This document shows, one piece after another, positions 56,803 through 64,000 of a DNA stretch of 64,000 nucleotides. The notes under the pieces were generated by a model, which was given only the letters and a program-made list of their open reading frames with translations, searched no databases and was not told the origin of the DNA. The stretch is from Sphingomonadales bacterium UBA2369 (GTDB lineage Bacteria > Pseudomonadota > Alphaproteobacteria > Sphingomonadales > Sphingomonadaceae), in the NCBI GenBank assembly GCA_002344055.1, contig DDTH01000006.1:659037-723036 (forward strand), in the 5' to 3' direction. A program made the translations under genes and the position numbers. Each line of letters opens with the position of its first letter. Position 1 is the first letter of the stretch.

Positions 56803-57369
56803 GTGTACCATCCCGATCTGTTGAGGCATCCGGACTCCTGTCCTACCCTCGTGCTGAACGCGGATTATACGCCTTTGAGCTATTATCCGCTCTCGCTCTG
56901 GCCCTGGCAGACCGCGGTCAAGGCGGTGTTCCTCGAGCGCGTCGATATCGTCGCCTCCTACGAGCGCGAGGTCCATTCGCCGACCACCGCGTTCAAACTG
57001 CCGTCGGTGATCGCGCTGCGCCAGTTCGTCCGCCCGAACGAGCATCCGGCCTTCACGCGCTTCAACCTGTTCCTGCGCGACCGCTTCACCTGCCAATATT
57101 GCGGCGATCCGAAGGATCTGACCTTCGATCATGTCGTCCCGCGCGCGCAGGGCGGCCGCACGACGTGGGAGAATGTCGCCACCGCCTGCGCGCCGTGCAA
57201 TTTGCGCAAGGGCGGGCGCACGCCGGCGCAGGCCCACATGCCGATCCGCCGCTGGCCCTACCGCCCGACCAGCTGGCAGCTGCAGGATCACGGCCGCGCT
57301 TTCCCGCCCAATTATCTCCACCAGAGCTGGCGCGATTTTCTGTATTGGGACATCGAACTGGAGGCTTAG
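56803..57369 (+). CDS. HNH endonuclease
   Basis: 188 residues from GTG with AGGAG upstream. Core FTCQYCGDPKDLTFDHVVPR (Cys pair and DH, about 99-118) followed by GGRTTWENVATACAPCNLRKG (about 121-141) gives the full zinc-bound HNH motif. The NADYTPLSYYPLS N-terminus is the conserved lead of a widespread chromosomal HNH family that is often called McrA-like. No partner methylase or integration signs. Its biological role is unclear. Confidence 0.92.
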   Translation: MYHPDLLRHPDSCPTLVLNADYTPLSYYPLSLWPWQTAVKAVFLERVDIVASYEREVHSPTTAFKLPSVIALRQFVRPNEHPAFTRFNLFLRDRFTCQYCGDPKDLTFDHVVPRAQGGRTTWENVATACAPCNLRKGGRTPAQAHMPIRRWPYRPTSWQLQDHGRAFPPNYLHQSWRDFLYWDIELEA

Positions 57370-57394
57370 CGGGTTCGAGAAGGTCAGATTTCGG

Positions 57395-57823
57395 ATGGTG
57401 TTCACATTGGGGATTGCGGCGCTGGCCGCTCTCGGCGTCGCTCAAACCGCGCCGCCTCCCGCGTTGGCGCAGGCAAGGATTGGCACGCTGCTGAGCGGCA
57501 AGCCGATCCGCATTCTCGATGCCGAACGCGGCACGTTCGACCATAGCGGCATCGTGACCAGCGCCCGCGTCGATGGGTGCGATCTCGTCTTGGCCAATAG
57601 CGGACTCGAACCGGCTTCGCTGACCGTACCGCTCGGCGACCTCCGCTTCGTGCAGGGGGATTCCGGCATGGTGGAGATCACCCGCATACCCACCGACAGC
57701 CCGTCGATCATCTTCACCGTCGGCGATGCCGCCTATGATGAGACGATCAACCTGCTCACCGAGGCTGCGACAGGGTGCGGCGCGCACCTGATCGGGCCGC
57801 CCGCGCTCCTCATGACGCGCTGA
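57395..57823 (+). CDS. Uncharacterised secreted protein
   Basis: 142 residues. A signal peptide (about 1-26, MVFTLGIAALAALGVAQ...ALAQA) and a small beta-rich mature part with two cysteines (VDGCDLV and TGCGAH). GAGAAGG lies about 15 bases before the ATG. The annotation rests on the open frame, the signal peptide and position between HNH and the convergent lipoprotein gene. No family recognised. Confidence 0.6.
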   Translation: MVFTLGIAALAALGVAQTAPPPALAQARIGTLLSGKPIRILDAERGTFDHSGIVTSARVDGCDLVLANSGLEPASLTVPLGDLRFVQGDSGMVEITRIPTDSPSIIFTVGDAAYDETINLLTEAATGCGAHLIGPPALLMTR

Positions 57824-57827
57824 GCGT

Positions 57828-58178
57828 CTATTGCGTCCTGATCTCGCGGAGGGTGAAGGCCGCGACGCGGCCGTCATTGTGGATGCATTCGAACGAGCGG
57901 CGCCGCGCCGGTTCCTGCACCGTGCCGTAGACGGTGACCCGCCCGTCGCTGCGCTGTTCGGAATCGATGATGTGGACGATGCCGGTCTGCGCGGCCCGTT
58001 CCTGGCAGGCGGCGCGCGCGGCCGGGTGGCGGTTCTCGGTCACGACCCGGTCGTTGCTGCGGTCGATCGCCGTGGCGGCGGCGGTGGCGGCGCTCACCGC
58101 CATGCTGGCGAGACAGCCGCCGAGCGGCAGGCACAGCAGCGGCAGGGCGAAGATCAGCGCGCGATTCATGCGGCGCAT
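57828..58178 (-). CDS. Small lipoprotein
   Basis: 116 residues. Lipobox LGGC at about Cys22 after a basic, hydrophobic signal peptide (MRRMNRALIFALPLLCLP). The mature part is small, with two cysteines (ACQERA and ECIHNDG) and a VTVYGTVQEPARRRSF segment. The ATG at 58169 is also possible. Probably outer-membrane or periplasmic; function unknown. Confidence 0.7.
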   Translation of the reverse strand: MRRMNRALIFALPLLCLPLGGCLASMAVSAATAAATAIDRSNDRVVTENRHPAARAACQERAAQTGIVHIIDSEQRSDGRVTVYGTVQEPARRRSFECIHNDGRVAAFTLREIRTQ

Positions 58179-58244
58179 ACCGCGCGCGCCGGGCCGCTGC
58201 GTCAAGCCTTTCCCTTGATCCAGCTCGCCTGAGGCGATCTGGTC

Positions 58245-59933
58245 TTAACGGCGTGGCCCGTGCGGCTTGCGATAGGGTTTGGCGTGGTGGCGCGGCGGCG
58301 GCCCCTGGCGGCGATGCTGCTTCGCCGCTTCGCGTGGGCTGCCCTGCATCGCTTCGATCATGACGCCGTCATCATCCTGCCCGGCGGTCCGCTGCAGCGC
58401 CTTCGAAAAGCGCCCGGCGGCCGCGCGCGGAATCTCGAACGCGCTTTCGTTCGCCGCGATGCGGATCGCGCCGACTTCCGATTTGGTGATATGTCCCCGG
58501 CGGCACAGCAAGGGCAGCAGCCAGCGCGGATCGGCATCCTGGCGGCGCCCCACATTGATCCGGAACCAGACCGTATCCTCGAAGCCTGCGCGCGGCCCGC
58601 TCGGCCGCTCCGCGCCCTGCTCCAGCAATTCCTCCGGCTGCGGCATCTTCGCCCGGTGCGTCCGCACCAGAGCCGCGGCGATCTCCTCGGGCGAGCGCTC
58701 GGCCAGCAGCTGGCGGCCGATCTCCAGATCGTCCTCGTCCAGTTCCGCCGGCTCCAGCAAAGTGGCGATCAACCGCTCCCGGTCCTTGGCGCGAATATCC
58801 TCCGGCTTCGGCGCCGGCATCCAGTTGAAGTCGATCCGCGCGCCGCGCAGCACGCTCTCCACCCGCTTGCGGCGCGGATAGGGCACGATCAGCACCGCCG
58901 TGCCTTTCTTGCCCGCGCGGCCGGTGCGCCCGGAACGGTGCTGCAAGGTCTCCGCGTCGCGCGGCAATTCGACATGCACGACCAGGCTCAAAGTCGGCAG
59001 ATCGATGCCCCGCGCCGCGACGTCGGTCGCCACGCACACCCGCGCCCGCCGGTCGCGCAAAGCCTGCAGCGCATGGTTGCGCTCATTCTGGCTATGCTCG
59101 CCCGACAAGGCCACCGCCGCGAAGCCGCGCTCCACCAGGGTTGCGTGCAGCCGCCGGACATTGTCGCGCGTCGCGCAGAACAGCATCGCCGTCTCCGCCT
59201 CGTGGAAGCGCAGCAGGTTGATCACCGCCGCCTCGATCTCGGCAGGCGCGACCGCCACCGCCTGATAGTCGATGTCGCCATGGCCGCGATCCTCGCCGAC
59301 CGTGGAGATACGCAACGCATCCTTCTGGTAGCGCTTGGCGAGCGCCGCGATCGGCTTCGGTATGGTCGCGGAGAACATGAAGGTCCGCCGCCCGTCCGGC
59401 GTCGCGTCGAGGATTTCCTCCAGATCGTCGCGAAAGCCCATGTCGAGCATTTCGTCCGCCTCGTCGAGCACCGCCACGCGCAGCGCCGACAGGTCCAGCG
59501 CGCCCCGCTCCAGATGATCGCGCAGCCGCCCCGGCGTGCCGACCACGACATGCGCGCCATAGGACAGGTTCCGCCGCTCGCGCGACGGATCCATCCCGCC
59601 GACGCAGGTCGCGATCCGCGCGCCGGCCTTGCCGTACAGCCATTCCAGTTCGCGGCTCACCTGCAGCGCCAGTTCGCGCGTCGGCGCGATCACCAGGGCC
59701 AAAGGCTCGCGCGACGGCACGACGCGTTCGCCCTCCAGCAGCGCATCGGCCATCGCCAGCCCGAAGGCGACGGTCTTGCCCGAGCCGGTCTGCGCCGAAA
59801 CAAGCAGGTCGCGCCCGGCGGCCTCCGGTTGCAACACGGCGGCCTGGACGGGAGTGGGCGCGGCATAGCCACGCGCGGCGAGCGCTTCCGAAAGAAGCGG
59901 CGGCAGAGCTTCGAATGTCATGGAGCGGGCCAC
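58245..59933 (-). CDS. DEAD-box RNA helicase with DbpA-type RNA-binding tail
   Basis: 562 residues. All helicase motifs are present: Q motif near PTPVQAAVL, AQTGSGKT (47-54), PTREL, VGTPGR, DEAD, SAT, and the C-terminal TDVAARGIDLP and HRSGRTGRAG. After about 470 a DbpA-like RNA-binding domain (WFRINVGRRQDADPRWLLPLL) and a basic His/Arg/Pro tail follow, as in CsdA/DeaD-like proteins of alphaproteobacteria. Roles in ribosome assembly or cold growth are likely. Confidence 0.95.
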   Translation of the reverse strand: MARSMTFEALPPLLSEALAARGYAAPTPVQAAVLQPEAAGRDLLVSAQTGSGKTVAFGLAMADALLEGERVVPSREPLALVIAPTRELALQVSRELEWLYGKAGARIATCVGGMDPSRERRNLSYGAHVVVGTPGRLRDHLERGALDLSALRVAVLDEADEMLDMGFRDDLEEILDATPDGRRTFMFSATIPKPIAALAKRYQKDALRISTVGEDRGHGDIDYQAVAVAPAEIEAAVINLLRFHEAETAMLFCATRDNVRRLHATLVERGFAAVALSGEHSQNERNHALQALRDRRARVCVATDVAARGIDLPTLSLVVHVELPRDAETLQHRSGRTGRAGKKGTAVLIVPYPRRKRVESVLRGARIDFNWMPAPKPEDIRAKDRERLIATLLEPAELDEDDLEIGRQLLAERSPEEIAAALVRTHRAKMPQPEELLEQGAERPSGPRAGFEDTVWFRINVGRRQDADPRWLLPLLCRRGHITKSEVGAIRIAANESAFEIPRAAAGRFSKALQRTAGQDDDGVMIEAMQGSPREAAKQHRRQGPPPRHHAKPYRKPHGPRR

Positions 59934-59981
59934 ATGGGCCTTTCCGGCCCAACTTGCAATCAGCGCGGCGGTTTGCCTGCC

Positions 59982-60965
59982 TCAGGCGACCGTCATCGTC
60001 ACCAAGGCGTCCAGACCCTGTCCGTCCCAGTGCAGTGCGATGTCGCCACGCTGCGATGCCAGGACACGCTTCATCAGGCGCAGGCCTTGGCCGCCGTCCC
60101 GGTCATGGCCGACGACGGCACGGTCGGACCGTTCGGACCAGCGCAGGTGGATCACGCCGTCGTCCAGCGTCGCGGTAACGTCCACCCGCCCGGTCGCGCT
60201 CAGCGCGCCATGCTTGGTCGAGTTGCAGGCCAGTTCGCCCAGCACCAGCGCCAGCGCATCGACGCCGCCCTGATCGAGCGCCGTGTCCGGCAGCGCGCCG
60301 ATGACGAGCGGGCAATCGGGCGTGGAATAAGGTTCCAGCAGCGCCGGCACGAGGGTGGCGAGCGTGCAGTCCGTGTGCGGCTCCGCCAGCATCGTCTGGG
60401 CGATGCCCAGGCTGGTGAGGCGCTGGGTCATTTCCCGTGCGAATTCCTCATGTTCGGGCTTGCCGCGGGCATAAGCGGACAACAGGCTGCCGACGACGAC
60501 ATAATTGTTGCGCAGCCGGTGGCGCATTTCGGACGACACCGCGTCGCGCAACTGGATCTGCTGGACACGTTCGGTGATGTCGCGCGAGGTCGCGATATAG
60601 CCGTCGACCCGGCCGTCGGCGCGGCGCAGCGGCGATACGCTGACGTCCCACCAGCGCGGTGTCCCCTTTGCGGTCGGGCAGAAGGCTTCGACGCGGGTCA
60701 CCCGGCCCTCCCGCGCCGCTGCCATCGCACCCTCGATCAGGCCGCGCGAATCCTCGGGCCACAGCGCCGACCATAGCTGTCCCGCGACCGCGCAGAAATC
60801 GTCGATCTCCATCGCGCACTGGCCGTTGCGGTTCATATAATCGACCGTTCCCTCGGGACCGATCACCTTGATGCAGTCGGCGCTCTGATCGAGGATCGCG
60901 GCAAGGATTTCGGCGGACGCGCCGGAGAAGGTATCGGCCAGCTGGTCAAGGTCGGATATTGCCAT
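59982..60965 (-). CDS. PAS sensor histidine kinase, HWE/HisKA_2 type
   Basis: 327 residues. A PAS domain (about 20-130, ADCIKVIGPEGTVDYMN and GYIATSRDITER), then a HisKA_2/HWE dimerisation segment with the phospho-His in EMRHRLRNNYVVVGS (about 145-159) and an ATPase domain with GELACNSTKHGAL (N box). No TM helix, so cytoplasmic. Such kinases feed PhyR or other single-domain regulators in the alphaproteobacterial general stress response. No response regulator is adjacent. ATG 60965 is preferred over the TTG two codons upstream. Confidence 0.88.
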   Translation of the reverse strand: MAISDLDQLADTFSGASAEILAAILDQSADCIKVIGPEGTVDYMNRNGQCAMEIDDFCAVAGQLWSALWPEDSRGLIEGAMAAAREGRVTRVEAFCPTAKGTPRWWDVSVSPLRRADGRVDGYIATSRDITERVQQIQLRDAVSSEMRHRLRNNYVVVGSLLSAYARGKPEHEEFAREMTQRLTSLGIAQTMLAEPHTDCTLATLVPALLEPYSTPDCPLVIGALPDTALDQGGVDALALVLGELACNSTKHGALSATGRVDVTATLDDGVIHLRWSERSDRAVVGHDRDGGQGLRLMKRVLASQRGDIALHWDGQGLDALVTMTVA

Positions 60966-61007
60966 TTTCAATGACTTAGCACGGATGTCAGGCGAAACGA
61001 AATCCGT

Positions 61008-62198
61008 TTACAGCGCCTGCCCGGCTGCCCATCCCGACGCCCAGGCCCATTGGAAATTATAGCCGCCGAGCCAGCCGGTCACGTCCACCGCCTCGCCGAT
61101 CGCGTAAAGGCCCGGTACCTTCTTGGCCGCCATGGTCTGGGACGAAAGTTCCGCGGTGCTGATCCCGCCGATCGTCACTTCCGCCTTGGCGAAGCCTTCC
61201 GTGCCGTCCGGCCGGAATTGCCAGGTGGCGAGCCTTTGCTCCGCCTCGACCAGCTTGCGATCGGCCATGTTCGCCAATTCGCCCCACAGCCCGATCCTTT
61301 TGTTCAGCGCCTCGGCAAGCCGCCCCGGCAGCATCTCGCCGAGCAAGGTGTGGAAATGCGTTTTCGGCCGTTCCCGTTTTGCCGCCACGGCCCAGCCCGC
61401 GTCGCAGTCGGGCAGAAAGTCGACGCCGATGCTTTCGCCATGCCGCCAATAGGAGGAGATTTGCAGGATGGCCGGCCCGGACATGCCTTTGTGCGTGAAC
61501 AATGCCGCCTCGCGGAACTTTGCCTTGCCCGCTTTGGTCACCACCTCCGCCGCGACGCCGGACAGATCGCGAAACAATGCTTCCTCCGGCCCGAGCGTCA
61601 GCGGCACCAGCGCCGGACGCGGCTCCACCAGCTTCAGCCCGAACTGCTTGGCCAGCGCATAAGCGAAGCCGGTCGCGCCCATCTTCGGAATGCTCGGCCC
61701 ACCGGTGGCGATCACCAGCGACGGCGCCGCCGACACCCGCTCGCCATGCGTCACCCGGAACAGCCCGTCAGAATGCGCCACATCCCGCACCGGCTGCCCC
61801 AGTGCGATTCGCACGGAGCCCTTCGCGCATTCCTCCATCAGCATGTGGACGATCTGCCGCGCCGAGCCGTCGCAGAAGAGCTGGCCCAGCGTCTTTTCGT
61901 GCCAGGCGATGCGATGCCTGTCGACCAAGGCGATGAAGTCCGCCGCCGTGTACCGCCCCAGCGCAGACTTGGCGAAATGCGGATTGGCCGAGAGGTAGCG
62001 GTCCGGCGCCACGCCCAGATTGGTGAAATTACACCGCCCGCCGCCGGAGATCAGGATCTTCTTCCCCGCCTGATCGGCATGATCGATCAGCAGCACGCGC
62101 TTGCCGGTTTGCCCGGCGGTGGCCGCGCACATCAAACCCGCCCCGCCCGCGCCGAGGATGATCGCGTCGAAGACTTCCGGCACGTTCGCGGCGCTCAT
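61008..62198 (-). CDS. FAD-dependent oxidoreductase, HI0933/YhiN family
   Basis: 396 residues. FAD-binding AIILGAGGAGLMCAATAGQTG (split 11-31), LISGGGRCNFTN (about 49-60), VIATGGPSIPKMGATGFAY (about 166-184) and the C-terminal GLYAIGEAVDVTGWLGGYNFQWA (about 360-382) are family signatures. A flavoprotein of uncertain reaction, annotated in places as aminoacetone oxidase. Overlaps the CorA-like stop by 4 bases (ATGA). Confidence 0.92.
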   Translation of the reverse strand: MSAANVPEVFDAIILGAGGAGLMCAATAGQTGKRVLLIDHADQAGKKILISGGGRCNFTNLGVAPDRYLSANPHFAKSALGRYTAADFIALVDRHRIAWHEKTLGQLFCDGSARQIVHMLMEECAKGSVRIALGQPVRDVAHSDGLFRVTHGERVSAAPSLVIATGGPSIPKMGATGFAYALAKQFGLKLVEPRPALVPLTLGPEEALFRDLSGVAAEVVTKAGKAKFREAALFTHKGMSGPAILQISSYWRHGESIGVDFLPDCDAGWAVAAKRERPKTHFHTLLGEMLPGRLAEALNKRIGLWGELANMADRKLVEAEQRLATWQFRPDGTEGFAKAEVTIGGISTAELSSQTMAAKKVPGLYAIGEAVDVTGWLGGYNFQWAWASGWAAGQAL

Positions 62199-63157
62199 TC
62201 CCGCTCGTTCAGCCAGTGGCGCAAAGTGAAATAAACCGCGACCGCCACCGCGATCAGCACGCAGACCAGCACCACGCCCCAGAAGGCCCAGGGCTGCTGG
62301 GCGAATGGAATGCCCTCGACATTCATGCCGAGCAGCCCGGTCAGGAAGGTCAAAGGCAGGAAGATGAAGGCGACGATGGCGATTTCCAGGCCGCGTTTGT
62401 CGAGCTGCTCGGCGCGCAGATCGGTGATCTGCTCGTGCAGCAGGGCCGATCGCTCGCGCACCGATTCCAGCTCCTCGGTCATCCGCGCGAATTTGTCCGC
62501 CGCCTCGCGTATGTGGAGCCGGTCATCCTCGCTCAGCCAGTCGAAATCGAGCGCGGCGAGGGTCAGCAAAGCGTCCCGGTCCGGCGCGACGAAGCGGCGG
62601 AAGGCGATCGCCTCGCCGCGAATCCGCATGATGTCGCGGCGGTGGCGGTAGAGCGTCTTGGGATTTTCCAGGTCGGTCTCGGTATCGTCCAGGCAATCGC
62701 CGAGTGCCGCCACCTGCGGGTCGAGCTCCAGGCTGATCGCTTTCGCATAGGCCGCGACCAGATCGCCCGCGTCGAGGATCAGCCCGGCCCGCATCTTGTC
62801 CATGACCTTTTCGGTCGCGGTCATGGTGCGGCGGCTGACGCTGACGACGAGATTCTTCACCACCCACAGCCGGATCGAGACCAGCCGGTCGCTGTCCTCC
62901 GGATCGCAATCGCCCGGCCCGCGCAGATTGACGATCGCGCCCTCGTCAATCTGGTCGCAGCGGGGGCGTGTCTCGGTGGCGAACAAGGCCCCGGCCGCGA
63001 CGCCGGGCATGTTGACCTGCCGCTTCAGGACCGCCGCATCGGCCTCGTCGCGGCCGTGCAGATGCAGCCACAGGAAACCCGGCCCGTCATAGGCCTCCGC
63101 TTCCGCGACCGTGAGCTGCCGGACCGGCCCGTCCCCCGCGAGCAGGCCGCATTCCAT
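62195..63157 (-). CDS. CorA/ZntB-family divalent cation transporter
   Basis: 320 residues. A soluble N-domain (1-255) with long stalk helices (about 195-250), two C-terminal TM helices and the pore-lining GMNVEGIPF motif (about 277-285). The acidic periplasmic loop is short. The family transports magnesium, cobalt, or zinc; the GMN loop does not tell which. Three bases after galU and overlapping the FAD gene, so the three form an operon. Confidence 0.92.
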   Translation of the reverse strand: MECGLLAGDGPVRQLTVAEAEAYDGPGFLWLHLHGRDEADAAVLKRQVNMPGVAAGALFATETRPRCDQIDEGAIVNLRGPGDCDPEDSDRLVSIRLWVVKNLVVSVSRRTMTATEKVMDKMRAGLILDAGDLVAAYAKAISLELDPQVAALGDCLDDTETDLENPKTLYRHRRDIMRIRGEAIAFRRFVAPDRDALLTLAALDFDWLSEDDRLHIREAADKFARMTEELESVRERSALLHEQITDLRAEQLDKRGLEIAIVAFIFLPLTFLTGLLGMNVEGIPFAQQPWAFWGVVLVCVLIAVAVAVYFTLRHWLNERE

Positions 63158-63160
63158 GGC

Positions 63161-64000
63161 TCAGAGGCTCGCCAGATAATCGCGCACGGCCGGCGCCACA
63201 TCGTCGCGGCGCAGCGACAAGGCGATATTGGCGATCACGAAGCCCGCCGCGCTGCCGCAATCGTGCCGTTCGCCTTCGAAGGCGAAGGCATGGAAGGGCT
63301 GGTGGCCGATCATCTTGGCCATCGCATCGGTCAGCTGGATTTCGCCGCCCGCGCCTTTCTCGTGGGCGTCCAGCGCCCGCATCACTTCGGGCTGCAATAT
63401 GTAGCGGCCGGGCAGCATCAGGTTGGACGGCGCCGTGCCCTGCGGCGGCTTTTCGACCAGGCCGCGTATTTCCGTAAGCCGCCCGTCGCGCGCGCCCGGA
63501 TCGACGACGCCATATTTGTGCGTTTCCTCCGGCGGCACTTCCAGCGCCGCGACCAGATTGCCGCCAACCTGGGCATAGGCCTCGACCATCTGCTTGAGGC
63601 AGTTCGGCTTGCCGACCATAACCTCGTCCGGCAGCAAGACCGCGAACGGCTCGTCACCGACAATGTCGCGGGCGCACCAGACGGCATGGCCCAGGCCCAG
63701 CGGCTCCTGCTGGCGCACGGAAACGACGCTGCCCGGCTTCTTGCGGGTCGATGCCAGTACGTCGAGCGATTTGCCTCGCGCCGACATCGTCGCTTCCAGC
63801 TCATAGGCGATGTCGAAATGGTCCTCGAGCGCGCCCTTGCCGCGGCCGGTGACGAAGATGAACTGCTCGATCCCCGCCTCGCGCGCTTCCTCGATCGCGT
63901 ACTGGATCAGCGGCCGATCGACGAGCGTCAGCATCTCTTTCGGGATCGCCTTGGTCGCCGGCAGGAAACGGGTGCCGAGTCCCGCGACGGGGAAGACGGC
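63161..64000 (-). CDS. galU: UTP-glucose-1-phosphate uridylyltransferase GalU (5' end outside window)
   Basis: 279 residues of the protein are seen; only the first few are missing. The frame stays open to the window edge and reads AVFPVAGLGTRFLPATKAIP then KEMLTLVDRPLIQYA, the nucleotide-binding start of GalU. LLPDEVMVG, EVPPEETHKYGVV and the GGEIQLTDAM segment are conserved. It makes UDP-glucose for the envelope glycan genes in this window. The first Met inside the window (63934) is internal, not the start. Confidence 0.96.
   Translation of the reverse strand, partial: AVFPVAGLGTRFLPATKAIPKEMLTLVDRPLIQYAIEEAREAGIEQFIFVTGRGKGALEDHFDIAYELEATMSARGKSLDVLASTRKKPGSVVSVRQQEPLGLGHAVWCARDIVGDEPFAVLLPDEVMVGKPNCLKQMVEAYAQVGGNLVAALEVPPEETHKYGVVDPGARDGRLTEIRGLVEKPPQGTAPSNLMLPGRYILQPEVMRALDAHEKGAGGEIQLTDAMAKMIGHQPFHAFAFEGERHDCGSAAGFVIANIALSLRRDDVAPAVRDYLASL

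Noticed and set aside
58260..60776. 838-residue open frame on the plus strand
   Set aside because: It is antisense to both the DEAD-box helicase and the histidine kinase and has the Arg/Gln/His-rich composition of a GC-rich shadow frame.

Overview
The window reads as chromosomal DNA of an alphaproteobacterium, most likely a sphingomonad. The sequence is uniformly GC-rich. TTG and GTG starts are frequent, and 1- to 4-base start/stop overlaps link most same-strand neighbours. There is an alphaproteobacterial-type LexA box (GTTC-N7-GTTC), a DUF6356 protein, and G/C-rich palindromic intergenic repeats of the kind seen in sphingomonad genomes. No insertion sequence, prophage, integrase or CRISPR array is visible, and coding density is very high, with no gap over 300 bases.

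Layout. 1-9.3 kb: envelope glycan genes (membrane glycosyltransferase-like proteins, flippase-like protein, GT2, FrhB-like protein, GT4), then a Nudix hydrolase, DUF6356 and an FAD/NAD(P) protein. 9.3-27.3 kb: an 18-kb signalling island, the most unusual part. 27.3-38.7 kb: nucleotidyltransferase, tRNA-Ala(CGC), oxidoreductase, a UdgX plus radical-SAM DNA-repair pair, small metabolic genes, hemerythrin, recN, bamD. 38.7-43.5 kb: the proteasome-like Anbu locus (ATP-grasp, alpha-E, transglutaminase, Anbu). 43.5-49.7 kb: secreted trypsin-like protease and a GtrA/GtrB glucosyl-transfer locus with two large membrane proteins. 49.6-64 kb: housekeeping and metabolism (marC-folD-yggT, ergothioneine egtB/egtD, cobalamin adenosyltransferase, gluQ, DEAD-box helicase, HWE histidine kinase, CorA, galU).

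The signalling island (9338-27310). At its centre are an ECF sigma factor of the kinase-associated type (ECF43/TIGR02999-like) and a transmembrane Ser/Thr kinase, with no anti-sigma gene. In place of the acidic DAED patch of sigma region 2.2 the sigma has Gln-Pro-Thr-Glu, which suggests activation by phosphorylation. Around this pair are 15 genes in five transcription units. Each unit is preceded by the same two-part element, TGRCCC, exactly 18 bases, then GCC followed by A/T-rich bases. I infer that these are promoters for this sigma factor. The units encode an atypical kinase, a PP2C phosphatase and a vWA protein (comparable to the YegI/PphC/YegL or TerY-P triad); two PrsW-like membrane proteases; two single-span proteins sharing an N-terminal helical domain, one with a rhodanese-like domain; three SHOCT-tailed membrane proteins; a zinc-ribbon M48-like protein that has lost its HExxH residues; and four acidic low-complexity proteins. 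The kinase and both PrsW proteins share a C-terminal beta-rich module. Together this looks like a self-contained, phosphorylation-controlled envelope response system. What it responds to cannot be told from the sequence.
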